From Bugula neritina (lineage: Eukaryota; Bryozoa; Gymnolaemata; Cheilostomatida; Bugulidae): a DNA stretch of 64,000 nucleotides. A program made the position numbers and the translations under genes. Shown here in pieces: positions 29,536 through 46,795 of the stretch (positions are counted from its first letter, which is position 1; every line of letters starts with the position of its first letter). Under the pieces are notes generated by a model. It worked only from the letters and a program-made list of their open reading frames with translations, was not told the DNA's origin and ran no database searches. The stretch spans positions 1,736,001 through 1,800,000 of the forward strand of contig CAXIUT010000183.1 in assembly GCA_964035545.1 (NCBI GenBank), written 5' to 3'.

Positions 29536-32506
29536 CACACTGAAACACACCGCAAAAAACTACAACATACTGAAATACACTGTAACATATTGAAGTACAC
29601 TGCAACACATTTAAATATTTTGCAACATACCAAAATATATGGTAAACAACTGAAATATACTTTAACACATTGAAAAATACTGCAACATACTGAAATATAC
29701 TGCGACACATTGCAATATACTGTAACATAACGAAATATGCTCTAGCACACTGAAATACACTGCAACTCACTGAAATATACTGCAACATACTGAAATACAC
29801 TGTGACATACTGAAATATACTGCAACATACTGAAATACACTGCTACATACCGAAATATACTGCAACATACTGCAACATACTGAAATACACTGCAGCATAC
29901 TACAACATACTGGAATACACTGCAACACATTGAAATATACTGCAACATACCTAAATATACGGTAATATACCGAAATATACTGTAACGCATTGCAAAATAC
30001 TGCAACAAACTGAAATACACTGCGACACACTGAAATACGCTGCAAAATACTACAACACACTGAAATAAACTGTAACATATTGAAATACACTGCAACACAT
30101 TGAAAAATACTGCAACATACTGAAATATACTGCGACACCTAGCAATATACTGTAACATACTGAAATATGCTCTAGCACACTGAAATACAATGCAACTCAC
30201 TGAAATATACTGCAACATACTGAAATACACTGCAACACATTGAAATATACTGCAACATACCTAAATATATGGTAAACTACTGCAACACACTACAACATAT
30301 TGAAATACACTGCAACACATTGAAATATACTGCAACATACCTAAATATACGGTAATATACTGAAATATACTGTAACACACCGAAATATACTGCAACATAC
30401 TGAAATACACTGTAACATACTGAAATATACTGCAACATACTGAAATACACTGCTACATACTGAAATACACTGCAACATACTGCAACATACTGAAATACAC
30501 TGTAACATACTGAAATAAACTGCAACATACTACAACATATTGAAATACACTGCAACACATTGAAATATACTGCAACATACCTAAATATACGGTAATATAC
30601 TGAAATATACTGTAACACATTGAAAAAACTGCAACATACTGAAATACACTGCAACACACTGAAATACACCGCAAAATACTACAACATACTGAAATACACT
30701 GTAACATATTGAAATCCAGTGCAACACATTGATATATACTGCAACATACCGAAATATATGGTAAACTAATGAAATATACTGTAACACATTGAAAAATACC
30801 GCAACATACTGAAATATACTGCGACACATTGCAATATACTGTAACATACTGAAATATGCTGTAGCACACTGAAATACACTGCAACACCCTACAACATACT
30901 GAAATACACTGTAACATATTGAAATACACCGCAAGAAATTGAAATAGACTGCAACACAACAAAATATATGGTAAACTACTGAAATAGACTTTAACACTTT
31001 GAAAAATACTGCAACATACAGAAATATACTGTAACACACTGAAATATACTGCAACATACTGAAATACACTGTAACATACTGAAATATACTGCAACATACT
31101 GAAATACACTGCTACATACTGAAATATACTGCAACATACTGCAACATACTGCAACATACCGAAATACGCTGTAACATACTGAAATACACTGCAACATACT
31201 ACAACATATTGAAATACACTGCAACACATTGAAATGTACTGCAACATACCGAAATATACGGTAATATACTGAAATATACAGTAACACATTGAAAAATACT
31301 GCAACATACTGAAATACACTGCAACACACTGAAACACACCGCAAAAAACTACAACATACTGAAATACACTGTAACATATTGAAGTACACTGCAACACATT
31401 TAAATATACTGCAACATACCAAAATATATGGTAAACAACTGAAATATACTTTAACACATTGAAAAATACTGCAACATACTGAAATATACTGCGACACATT
31501 GCAATATACTGTAACATAACGAAATATGCTCTAGCACACTGAAATACACTGCAACTCACTGAAATATACTGCAACATACTGAAATACACTGTGACATACC
31601 GAAATATACTGCAACATACTGCAACATACTGAAATTCACTGCAGCATACTACAACATACTGAAATACACTGCAACACATTGAAATACACTGCAACTTACC
31701 GAATATATGGTAAACTACTGAAATATACTGTAACGCATTGAAAAGTACTGCAACATACTGAAATATATTGCGACACATTGCAATAAACTGTAACATACCT
31801 AAATATACGGTAATATACTGAAATTCACTGTAACGCATTGCAAAATACTGCAACATACTGAAATTCACTGCGACACACTGAAATACGCTGCAAAATACTA
31901 CAACATACTGAAATAAACTGTAACATATTGAAATACACTGCAACACATTGAAAAATACTGCAACATACTGAAATATACTGTAACACACTGAAATATACTG
32001 CAACATACTGAAATACACTGTAACATACTGAAATATACTGCAACATACTGAAATACACTGCTACATACTGAAATATACTGCAACATATTGCAACATACTG
32101 CAATACACTGTAACATACTGAAATACACTGCAACATACTACAACATATTGAAATACACTGCAACACATTGAAATACACTGCAACTTACCGAATATATGGT
32201 AAACTACTGAAATATACTGTAACGCATTGAAAAGTACTGCAACATACTGAAATATATTGCGACACATTGCAATAAACTGTAACATACTGAAAAATGCTCT
32301 AGCACACTGAAATACACTGCCATTCACTGAAATATACTGCAACATACTGAAATACACCGCAACATCATACAACATACTGAAATACACTGTAACATAACGA
32401 AACATATGGTAAACTACTGAAATATATTTTAACACATTGAAAAATACTGCAACATACTGAAATGTATTTTAACACATTGAAAAATACTGCAACATACTGA
32501 AATATA

Positions 32507-34186
32507 CTGCGACACATTGCAATATACTGTAACATAACGAAATATGCTCTAGCACACTGAAATACACTGCAACTCACTGAAATATACTGCAACATACTGA
32601 AATACACTGTGACATACTGAAATATACTGCAACATACTGAAATACACTGCTACATACTGAAATATACTGCAACATACTGCAACATACTGAAATACACTGC
32701 AGCATACTACAACATACTGGAATACACTGCAACACATTGAAATATACTGCAACATACCTAAATATACGGTAATATACCAAAATATACTGTAACGCATTGC
32801 AAAATACTGCAACAAACTGAAATACACTGCGACACACTGAAATACGCTGCAAAATACTACAACACACTGAAATAAACTGTAACATATTGAAATACACTGC
32901 AACACATTGAAAAATACTGCAACATACTGAAATATACTGTAACGCACTGAAATATACTGCAACATACTGAAATACACTGTAACATACTGAAATATACTGC
33001 AACATACTGAAATACACTGCTACATACTGAAATATACTGCAACATAGTGCAACATACTGCAATACACTGTAACATACTGAAATACACTGCAACATACTAC
33101 AACATGTTGAAATACACTGCAAAACATTGAAATACACTGCAACTTACCGAATATATGGTAAACTACTGAAATATACTGTAACGCATTGAAAAGTACTGCA
33201 ACATACTGAAATACATTGCGACACATTGCAATAAACTGTAACATACTGAAAAATGCTGTAGCACACTGAAATACACTGCCATTCACTGAAATATACTGCA
33301 ACATAATGAAATACACCGCAACATCCTACAACATACTGAAATACACTGTAACATATTGAAATACACTGCAACACATTGAAATATACTGCAACATAACGAA
33401 ATATATGGTAAACTACTGAAATATATTTTAACACATTGAAAAATACTGCAACATACTGAAATATATTTCAACACATTGAAAAATACTGCAACATACTGAA
33501 ATATACCGTAACACACTGAAATACACTGCAACTCACTGAAATAGACTGCAATATACTGAAATACACTGCAACATCCTACAAAATGCTGAAATACACTGTA
33601 ACATATTGAAATACACTGCAACACATTGAAATATACTGCAACATACCGAAATATATGGTAAACTACTGAAATATACTGTGACACATTGAAAAAAACTGCA
33701 ACATACTGAAATATACTGCGACACCTAGCAATATACTGTAACATACTGAAATATGCTCTAGCACACTGAAATACAATGCAACTCACTGAAATATACTGCA
33801 ACATACTGAAATACACAGCAACATCCTACAACATGCTGAAATACACTGTAACATATTGAAATACACTGCAACACATTGAAATATACTGCAACATACCGAA
33901 ATATATGGTAAACTACTGAAATATACTGTAACACACTGAAAAATACTGCAACGTACTGAAATATACTGCGACACCTAGCAATATACTGTAACATACTGAA
34001 ATATGCTCTAGCGCACTGAAATACAATGCAACTTACTGAAATATACTGCAACATACTGAAATACACTGCAACATCCTACAATATGCTGAAATACACTGTA
34101 ACATATTGAAATACACTGCAACACTTTGAAATATACTGCAACATACCGAAATATATGGTAAACTACTGCAACATACTACAACATAT
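32507..34186. repeat. Distant near-copy of the first 1.7 kb
   Basis: This matches 1-1680 at a constant offset of 32506 bp with only scattered substitutions (for example the decamer CTGAAGTACA at about 1011 is CTGAAATACA here). The GGTAAAC mark of 651 falls at 33157 as expected. The match stops at about 1680/34186, where the two loci continue into different modules. The left end cannot be seen because the window starts inside the copy. Confidence 0.88.
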
Positions 34187-34746
34187 TGAAATACACTGCA
34201 ACACATTGAAATATACTGCAACATACCTAAATATACGGTAATATACTGAAATATACTGTAACACATTGAAAAATACTGCAACATACTGAAATATACTGTA
34301 ACACACCGAAATATACAGCAACATACTGAAATACACTGTAACATACTGAAATATACTGCAACATACTGAAACACACTGCTACATAATGAAATATACTGCA
34401 ATATACTGCAACATACTGAAATACACTGTAACATACTGAAATAAACTGCAACATACTACAACATATTGAAATACACTGCAACACATTGAAATATACTGCA
34501 ACATACCTAAATATACGGTAATATACTGAAATATACTGTAACACATTGAAAAATACTGCAACATACTGAAATATACTGTAACACACCGAAATATACAGCA
34601 ACATACTGAAATACACTGTAACATACTGAAATATACTGCAACATACTGAAACACACTGCTACATAATGAAATATACTGCAATATACTGCAACATACTGAA
34701 ATACACTGTAACATACTGAAATAAACTGCAACATACTACAACATAT
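34187..34746. repeat. Two adjacent 280-bp units
   Basis: Units at 34187-34466 and 34467-34746 look the same, down to the unusual CTACATAATG at 34379 and 34659. The size is exactly 28 decamers. Confidence 0.85.
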
Positions 34747-34812
34747 TGAAATACACTGCAACACATTGAAATATACTGCAACATACCTAAATATACGGTA
34801 ATATACTGAAAT

Positions 34813-37800
34813 TCACTGTAACGCATTGCAAAATACTGCAACATACTGAAATTCACTGCGACACACTGAAATACGCTGCAAAATACTACAACATACTGAA
34901 ATAAACTGTAACATTTTGAAATACACTGCAACACATTGAAAAATACTGCAACATACTGAAATATACTGTAACACACTGAAATATACTGCAACATACTGAA
35001 ATACACTGTAACATACTGAAATATACTGCAACATACTGAAATACACTGCTACATACTGAAATATACTGCAACATACTGCAACATACTGCAATACACTGTG
35101 ACATACTGAAATACACTGCAACATACTACAACATATTGAAATACACTGCAACACATTGAAATACACTGCAACTTACCGAATATATGGTAAACTACTGAAA
35201 TATACTGTAACGCATTGAAAAGTACTGCAACATACTGAAATATATTGCGACACATTGCAATAAACTGTAACATACTGAAAAATGCTGTAGCACACTGAAA
35301 TACACTGCCATTCACTGAAATATACTGCAACTTACTGAAATACACCGCAACATCATACAACATACTGAAATACACTGTAACATAACGAAACATATGGTAA
35401 ACTACTGAAATATATTTTAACACATTGAAAAATACTGCAACATACTGAAATGTATTTTAACACATTGAAAAATACTGCAACATACTGAAATATACTGTAA
35501 CACACTGAAGTACACTGCAACTCACTGAAATATACTGCAATATACTGAAATACACTGCAACATCCTACAAAATGCTGAAATACACTGTAACATATTGAAA
35601 TACACTGCAACACATTGAAATATACTGCAACATACCGAAATATATGGTAAACTACTGAAATATACTGTAACACATTGAAAAAAACTTCAACATACTTAAA
35701 TATACTGCGACACCTAGCAATATACTGCAACATACTAAAATACACTGTCACATACTGAAATATACTGCAACATACTGAAATACACTGCTACATACTGAAA
35801 TATACTGCAACATACTGCAACATACTGAAATACACTGTAACATACTGAAATAAACTGCAACATACTACAACATATTGAAATACACTGCAACACATTGAAA
35901 TATACTGCAACATACCTAAATATACGGTAATATACTGAAATATACTGTAACACATTGAAAAATACCGCAACATACTGAAATATACTGCGACACATTGCAA
36001 TATACCGTAACATACTGAAATATGCTGTAGCACACTGAAATACACTGCAACACCCTACAACATACTGAAATACACTGTAACATATTGAAATACACCGCAA
36101 GAAATTGAAATAGACTGCAACACAACAAGATATATGGTAAACTACTGAAATAGATTTTAACACATTGAAAAATACTGCAACATACAGAAATATACTGTAA
36201 CACACTGAAATATACTGCAACATACTGAAATACACTGTAACATACTGAAATATACTACAACATACTGAAATACACTGCTACATACTGAAATATACTGCAA
36301 CATACTGCAACATACTGCAACATACTGAAATACGCTGTAACATACTGAAATACACTGCAACATACTACAACATATTGAAATACACTGCAACACATTGAAA
36401 TGTACTGCAACATACCGAAATATACGGTAATATACTGAAATACACAGTAACACAATGAAAAATACTGCAACATACCGAAAAACACTGCAACACACTGAAA
36501 CACACCGCAAAAAACTACAACATACTGAAATACACTGTAACATATTGAAGTACACTGCAACACATTTAAATATACTGCAACATACCAAAATATATGGTAA
36601 ACAACTGAAACATACTTTAACACATTGAAAAATACTGCAACATACTGAAATATACTGCGACACATTGCAATATACTGTAACATAACGAAATATGCTCTAG
36701 CACACTGAAATACACTGCAACTCACTGAAATATACTGCAACATACTGAAATACACTGTGACATACTGAAATATACTGCAACATACTGAAATACACTGCTA
36801 CATACCGAAATATACTGCAACATACTGCAACATACTGAAATACACTGCAGCATACTACAACATACTGAAATACACTGCAACACATTGAATTATACTGCAA
36901 CATACCTAAATATACGGTAATATACTGAAATTCACTGTAACGCATTGCAAAATACTGCAACATACTGAAATTCACTGCGACACACTGAAATACGCTGCAA
37001 AATACTACAACATACTGAAATAAACTGTAACATATTGAAATACACTGCAACACATTGAAAAATACTGCAACATACTGAAATATACTGTAACACACTGAAA
37101 TATACTGCAACATACTGAAATACACTGTAACATACTGAAATATACTGCAACATACTGAAATACACTGCTACATACTGAAATATACTGCAACATACTGCAA
37201 CATACTGCAATACACTGTGACATACTGAAATACACTGCAACATACTACAACATATTGAAATACACTGCAACACATTGAAATACACTGCAACTTACCGAAT
37301 ATATGGTAAACTACTGAAATATACTGTAACGCATTGAAAAGTACTGCAACATACTGAAATATATTGCGACACATTGCAATAAACTGTAACATACTGAAAA
37401 ATGCTGTAGCACACTGAAATACACTGCCATTCACTGAAATATACTGCAACTTACTGAAATACACCGCAACATCATACAACATACTGAAATACACTGTAAC
37501 ATAACGAAACATATGGTAAACTACTGAAATATATTTTAACACATTGAAAAATACTGCAACATACTGAAATGTATTTTAACACATTGAAAAATACTGCAAC
37601 ATACTGAAATATACTGTAACACACTGAAGTACACTGCAACTCACTGAAATATACTGCAATATACTGAAATACACTGCAACATCCTACAAAATGCTGAAAT
37701 ACACTGTAACATATTGAAATACACTGCAACACATTGAAATATACTGCAACATACCGAAATATATGGTAAACTACTGAAATATACTGTAACACATTGAAAA

Positions 37801-37870
37801 AAACTTCAACATACTTAAATATACTGCGACACCTAGCAATATACTGCAACATACTGAAATACACTGTAAC
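34813..37870. repeat. 2119-bp spaced duplication
   Basis: About 34.81-35.75 kb matches about 36.93-37.87 kb at an offset of 2119 bp, including the shared rare AACTTCAACATACTT near 35690 and 37805. A second overlapping repeat at an offset of 1619 bp links about 36.3-36.7 kb with 37.9-38.3 kb. The region is a mosaic, so these limits are estimates. Confidence 0.75.
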
Positions 37871-40371
37871 ATACTGAAATATACTGCAACATACTGAAAT
37901 ACACTGCTACATACTGAAATATACTGCAACATACTGCAACATACTGAAATACGCTGTAACATACTGAAATACACTGCAACATACTACAACATATTGAAAT
38001 ACACTGCAACACATTGAAATGTACTGCAACATACCAAAATATACGGTAATATACTGAAATACACAGTAACACAATGAAAAATACTGCAACATACCGAAAA
38101 ACACTGCAACACACTGAAACACACCGCAAAAAACTACAACATACTGAAATACACTGTAACATATTGAAGTACACTGCAACACATTTAAATATACTGCAAC
38201 ATACCAAAATATATGGTAAACAACTGAAACATACTTTAACACATTGAAAAATACTGCAACATACTGAAATATACTGCGACACATTGCAATATACTGTAAC
38301 ATAACGAAATATGCTCTAGCACACTGAAATACACTGCAACTCACTGAAATATACTGCAACATACTGAAATACACTGTGACATACTGAAATATACTGCAAC
38401 ATACTGAATTACACTGCTACATACCGAAATATACTGCAACATACTGCAACATACTGAAATACACTGCAGCATACTACAACATACTGAAATACACTGCAAC
38501 ACATTGAAATATACTGCAACATACCAAATATACGGTAATATACCGAAATATACTGTAACGCATTGCAAAATACTGCAACAAACTGAAATACACTGCGACA
38601 CACTGAAATACGCTGCAAAATACTACAACACACTGAAATAAACTGTAACATATTGAAATACACTGCAACACATTGAAAAATACTGCAACATACTGAAATA
38701 TACTGTAACACACTGAAATATACTGCAACATACTGAAATACACTGTAACATACTGAAATATACTGCAACATACTGAAATACACTGCTACATACTGAAATA
38801 TACTGCAACATACTGCAACATACTGCAATACACTGTAACATACTGAAATACACTGAAACATACTACAACATATTGAAATACACTGCAAAACATTGAAATA
38901 CACTGCAACTTACCGAATATATGGTAAACTACTGAAATATACTGTAACGCATTGAAAAGTACTGCAACATACTGAAATATATTGCGACACATTGCAATAA
39001 ACTGTAACATACTAAAAAATGCTGTAGCACACTGAAATACACTGCCATTCACTGAAATATACTGCAACATACTGAAATACACCGCAACATCCTACAACAT
39101 ACTGAAATACACTGTAACATATTGAAATACACTGCAACACATTGAAATATACTGCAACATAACGAAATATATGGTAAACTACTGAAATATTTTTTAACAC
39201 ATTGAAAAATACTGCAACATACTGAAATATATTTTAACACATTGAAAAATACTGCAACATACTGAAATATACCGTAACACACTGAAGTACACTGCAACTC
39301 ACTGAAATATACTGCAATATACTGAAATACACTGCAACATCCTACAAAATGCTGAAATACACTGTAACATATTGAAATACACTGCAACACATTGAAATAA
39401 ACTGCAACATACCGAAATATATGGTAAACTACTGAAATATACTGTGACACATTGAAAAAAACTGCAACATACTGAAATATACTGCGACACCTAGCAATAT
39501 ACTGTAACATACTGAAATATGCTCTAGCACACTGAAATACAATGCAACTCACTGAAATATACTGCAACATACTGAAATACACAGCAACATCCTACAACAT
39601 GCTGAAATACACTGTAACATATTGAAATACACTGCAACACATTGAAATATACTGCAACATACCGAAATATATGGTAAACTACTGAAATATACTGTAACAC
39701 ATTGAAAAATACTGCAACGTACTGAAATATACTGCGACACCTTGCAATATACTGTAACATACTGAAATATGCTCTAGCGCACTGAAATGCAATGCAACTT
39801 ACTGAAAAATACTGCAACATACTGAAATACACTGCAACATCCTACAATATGCTGAAATACACTGTAACATATTGAAATACACTGCAACACTTTGAAATAT
39901 ACTGCAACATACCGAAATATATGGTAAACTACTGCAACATACTACAACATATTGAAATACACTGCAACACATTGAAATATACTGCAACATACCTAAATAT
40001 ACGGTAATATACTGAAATATACTGTAACACATTGAAAAATACTGCAACATACTGAAATATACTGTAACACACCGAAATATACAGCAACATACTGAAATAC
40101 ACTGTAACATACTGAAATATACTGCAACATACTGAAACACACTGCTACATACTGAAATATACTGCAATATACTGCAACATACTGAAATACACTGTAACAT
40201 ACTGAAATAAACTGCAACATACTACAACATATTGAAATACACTGCAACACATTGAATTATACTGCAACATACCTAAATATACGGTAATATACTGAAATTC
40301 ACTGTAACGCATTGCAAAATACTGCAACATACTGAAATTCACTGCGACACACTGAAATACGCTGCAAAATA

Positions 40372-43300
40372 CTACAACATACTGAAATAAACTGTAACAT
40401 ATTGAAATACACTGCAACACATTGAAAAATACTGCAACATACTGAAATATACTGTAACACACTGAAATATACTGCAACATACTGAAATACACTGTAACAT
40501 ACTGAAATATACTGCAACATACTGAAATACACTGCTACATACTGAAATATACTGCAACATACTGCAACATACTGCAATACACTGTAACATACTGAAATAC
40601 ACTGCAACATACTACAACATATTGAAATACACTGCAACACATTGAAATACACTGCAACTTACCGAATATATGGTAAACTACTGAAATATACTGTAACGCA
40701 TTGAAAAGTACTGCAACATACTGAAATATATTGCGACACATTGCAATAAACTGTAACATACTGAAAAATGCTGTAGCACACTGAAATACACTGCCATTCA
40801 TTGAAATATACTGCAACATACTGAAATACACCGCAACATCATACAATATACTGAAATACACTGTAACATAACGAAACATATGGTAAACTACTGAAATATA
40901 TTTTAACACATTGAAAAATACTGCAACATACTGAAATGTATTTTAACACACTGAAAAATACTGCAACATACTGAAATATACTGTAACACACTGAAGTACA
41001 CTGCAACTCACTGAAATATACTGCAATATACTGAAATACACTGCAACATCCTACAAAATGCTGAAATACACTGTAACATATTGAAATACACTGCAACACA
41101 TTGAAATATACTGCAACATACCGAAATATATGGTAAACTACTGAAATATACTGTAACACATTGAAAAAAACTGCAACATACTGAAATATACTGCGACACC
41201 TAGCAATATACTGCAACATACTGAAATACACTGTAACATACTGAAATATACTGCAACATACTGAAATACACTGCTACATACTGAAATATCCTGCAACATA
41301 CTGCAACATACTGAAATACACTGTAACATACTGAAATAAACTGCAACATACTACAACATATTGAAATACACTGCAACACATTGAAATATACTGCAACATA
41401 CCTAAATATACGGTAATATACTGAAATATACTGTAACACATTGAAAAATACCGCAACATACTGAAATATACTGCGACACATTGCAATATACTGTAACATA
41501 CTGAAGTATGCTGTAGCACACTGAAATACACTGCAACACCCTACAACATACTGAAATACACTGTAACATATTGAAATACACCGCAAGAAATTGAAATAGA
41601 CTGCAACACAACAAAATATATGGTAAACTACTGAAATAGACTTTAACACATTGAAAAATACTGCAACATACAGAAATATACTGTAACACACTGAAATATA
41701 CTGCAACATACTGAAATACACTGTAACATACTGAAATATACTGCAACATACTGAAATACACTGCTACATACTGAAATATACTGCAACATACTGCAACATA
41801 CTGCAACATACTGAAATACGCTGTAACATACTGAAATACACTGCAACATACTACAACATATTGAAATACACTGCAACACATTGAAATGTACTGCAACATA
41901 CCGAAATATACGGTAATATACTGAAATACACAGTAACACATTGAAAAATACTGCAACATACCGAAAAACACTGCAACACACTGAAACACACCGCAAAATA
42001 CTACAACACACTGAAATAAACTGTAACATATTGAAATACACTGCAACACATTGAAAAATACTGCAACATACTGAAATATACTGTAACACACTGAAATATA
42101 GTGCAACATACTGAAATACACTGTAACATACTGAAATATACTGCAACATACTGAAATACACTGCTACATACTGAAATATACTGCAACATACTGCAACATA
42201 CTGCAATACACTGTAACATACTGAAATACACTGAAACGTACTACAACATATTGAAATACACTGCAAAACATTGAAATACACTGCAACTTACCGAATATAT
42301 GGTAAACTACTGAAATATACTGTAACGCATTGAAAAGTACTGCAACATACTGAAAAATATTGCGACACATTGCAATAAACTGTAACATACTGAAAAATGC
42401 TGTAGCACACTGAAATACACTGCCATTCACTGAAATATACTGCAACATACTGAAATACACCGCAACATCCTACAACATACTGAAATACACTGTAACATAT
42501 TGAAATACACTGCAACACATTGAAATATACTGCAACATAACGAAATATATGGTAAACTACTGAAATATTTTTTAACACATTGAAAAATACTGCAACATAC
42601 TGAAATATATTTTAACACATTGAAAAAAACTGCAACATACTGAAATATACCGTAACACACTGAAGTACACTGCAACTCACTGAAATATACTGCAATATAC
42701 TGAAATACACTGCAACATCCTACAAAATGCTGAAATACACTGTAACATATTGAAATACACTGCAACACATTGAAATATACTGCAACATACCGAAATATAT
42801 GATAAACTACTGAAATATACTGTGACACATTGAAAAAAGCTGCAACATACTGAAATATACTGCGACACCTAGCAATATACTGTAACATACTGAAATATGC
42901 TCTAGCACACTGAAATACAATGCAACTCACTGAAATATACTGCAACATACTGAAATACACAGCAACATCCTACAACATGCTGAAGTACACTGTAACATAT
43001 TGAAATACACTGCAACACTTTGAAATATACTGCAACATACCGAAATAATTGGTAAACTACTGCAACACACTACAACATATTGAAATACACTGCAACACAT
43101 TGAAATATACTGCAACATACCTAAATATACGGTAATATACTGAAATATACTGTAACACACCGAAATATACTGCAACATACTGAAATACACTGTAACATAC
43201 TGAAATATACTGCAACATACTGAAATACACTGCTACATACTGAAATATACTGCAACATACTGCAACATACTGAAATACACTGTAACATACTGAAATAAAC

Positions 43301-46300
43301 TGCAACATACTACAACATATTGAAATACACTGCAACACATTGAAATATACTGCAACATACCTAAATATACGGTAATATACTGAAATATACTGTAACACAT
43401 TGAAAAAACTGCAACATACTGAAATACACTGCAACACACTGAAATACACCGCAAAATACTACAACATACTTAAATACACTGTAACATGTTGAAATCCAGT
43501 GCAACACATTGAAATATACTGCAACATACCGAAATATATGGTAAACTAATGAAATATACTGTAACACATTGAAAAATACCGCAACATACTGAAATATACT
43601 GCGACACATTGCAATATACTGTAACATAACGAAATATGCTCTAGCACACTGAAATACACTGCAACTCACTGAAATATACTGCAACATACTGAAATACACT
43701 GTGACATACTGAAATATACTGCAACATACTGAAATACACTGCTACATACCGAAATATACTGCAACATACTGCAACATACTGAAATACACTGCAGCATACT
43801 ACAACATACTGAAATACACTGCAACACATTGAAATATACTGCAACATACCAAATATACGGTAATATACCGAAATATACTGTAACGCATTGCAAAATACTG
43901 CAACAAACTGAAATACACTGCGACACACTGAAATACGCTGCAAAATACTACAACACACTGAAATAAACTGTAACATATTGAAATACACTGCAACACATTG
44001 AAAAATACTGCAACATACTGAAATATACTGTAACACACTGAAATATACTGCAACATACTGAAATACACTGTAACATACTGAAATATACTGCAACATACTG
44101 AAATACACTGCTACATACTGAAATATACTGCAACATACTGCAACATACTGCAATACACTGTAACATACTGAAATACACTGAAACATACTACAACATATTG
44201 AAATACACTGCAAAACATTGAAATACACTGCAACTTACCGAATATATGGTAAACTACTGAAATATACTGTAACGCATTGAAAAGTACTGCAACATACTGA
44301 AATATATTGCGACACATTGCAATAAACTGTAACATACTGAAAAATGCTGTAGCACACTGAAATACACTGCCATTCACTGAAATATACTGCAACATACTGA
44401 AATACACCGCAACATCCTACAACATACTGAAATACACTGTAACATATTGAAATACACTGCAACACATTGAAATATACTGCAACATAACGAAATATATGGT
44501 AAACTACTGAAATATTTTTTAACACATTGAAAAATACTGCAACATACTGAAATATATTTTAACACATTGAAAAAAACTGCAACATACTGAAATATACCGT
44601 AACACACTGAAGTACACTGCAACTCACTGAAATATACTGCAATATACTGAAATACACTGCAACATCCTACAAAATGCTGAAATACACTGTAACATATTGA
44701 AATACACTGCAACACATTGAAATATACTGCAACATACCGAAATATATGATAAACTACTGAAATATACTGTGACACATTGAAAAAAGCTGCAACATAGTGA
44801 AATATACTGCGACACCTAGCAATATACTGTAACATACTGAAATATGCTCTAGCACACTGAAATACAATGCAACTCACTGAAATATACTGCAACATACTGA
44901 AATACACAGCAACATCCTACAACATGCTGAAGTACACTGTAACATATTGAAATACACTGCAACACTTTGAAATATACTGCAACATACCGAAATATATGGC
45001 AAACTACTGCAACACACTACAACATATTGAAATACACTGCAACACATTGAAATATACTGCAACATACCTAAATATACGGTAATATACTGAAATATACTGT
45101 AACACACTGAAATATACTGCAACATACTGAAATACACTGTAACATACTGAAATATACTGCAACATACTGAAATACACTGCTACATACTGAAATATACTGC
45201 AACATACTGCAACATACTGAAATACACTGTAACATACTGAAATAAACTGCAACATACTACAACATATTGAAATACACTGCAACACATTGAAATATACTGC
45301 AACATACCTAAATATACGGTAATATACTGAAATATACTGTAACACATTGAAAAAACTGCAACATACTGAAATACACTGCAACACACTGAAATACACCGCA
45401 AAATACTACAACATACTTAAATACACTGTAACATATTGAAATCCAGTGCAACACATTGAAATATACTGCAACATACCGAAATATATGGTAAACTAATGAA
45501 ATATACTGTAACACATTGAAAAATACCGCAACATACTGAAATATACTGCGACACATTGCAATATACTGTAACATACTGAAATATGCTGTAGCACACTGAA
45601 ATACACTGCAACATCCTACAACATACTGAAATACACTGTAAAATATTGAAATACACTGCAAGAAATTGAAATAGACTGCAACACAACAAAATATATGGTA
45701 AACTACTGAAATAGACTTTAACACATTGAAAAATACTGCAACATACAGAAATATACTGTAACACACTGAAATATACTGCAACATACTGAAATACACTGTA
45801 ACATACTGAAATACACAGCAACATCCTACAACATGCTGAAATACACTGTAACATATTGAAATACACTGCAACACATTGAAATATACTGCAACATACCGAA
45901 ATGTATGGTAAACTACTGAAATATACTGTAACACATTGAAAAATACTGCAACGTGCTGAAATATACTGCGACACCTAGCAATATACTGTAACATACTGAA
46001 ATATGCTCTAGCGCACTGAAATACAATGCAACTTACTGAAAAATACTGCAACATACTGAAATACACTGCAACATCCTACAATATGCTGAAATACACTGTA
46101 ACATATTGAAATACACTGCAACACTTTGAAATATACTGCAACATACCGAAATATATGGTAAACTACTGCAACATACTACAACATATTGAAATACACTGCA
46201 ACACATTGAAATATACTGCAACATACCTAAATATACGGTAATATACTGAAATATACTGTAACACATTGAAAAATACTGCAACATACTGAAATATACTGTA

Positions 46301-46795
46301 ACACACCGAAATATACAGCAACATACTGAAATACACTGTAACATACTGAAATATACTGCAACATACTGAAATTCACTGCGACACACTGAAATACGCTGCA
46401 AAATACTACAACATACTGAAATAAACTGTAACATATTGAAATACACTGCAACACATTGAAAAATACTGCAACATACTGAAATATACTGTAACACACCGAA
46501 ATATACAGCAACATACTGAAATACACTGTAACATACTGAAATATACTGCAACATACTGAAACACACTGCTACATACTGAAATATACTGCAATATACTGCA
46601 ACATACTGAAATACACTGTAACATACTGAAATAAACTGCAACATACTACAACATATTGAAATACACTGCAACACATTGAATTATACTGCAACATACCTAA
46701 ATATACGGTAATATACTGAAATTCACTGTAACGCATTGCAAAATACTGCAACATACTGAAATTCACTGCGACACACTGAAATACGCTGCAAAATA
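40372..46795. repeat. Large higher-order unit A (6424 bp)
   Basis: Markers at 40372, 40839, 41138, 41402, 42001, 42427, 43361, 43799, 44374 and 45308 recur 6424 bp later. Near 46370-46560 it carries about 190 bp not present in unit B. Inside the unit, modules at 42427 and 44374 are themselves 1947 bp apart. Six one-base losses (about 40662, 42291, 43401, 43849, 44238 and 45350) account for the length being six short of a multiple of ten. Confidence 0.88.

Noticed and set aside
30453-32018. A 521-codon minus-strand open frame, the longest in the window, and the many similar Cys/Tyr/Phe-rich frames
   Set aside because: The satellite has no stop codons in any frame of this strand, the peptide is a plain 10-residue cycle, the other frames overlap it, and one-base losses change frame without ending it. 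Nothing points to selection on a protein.
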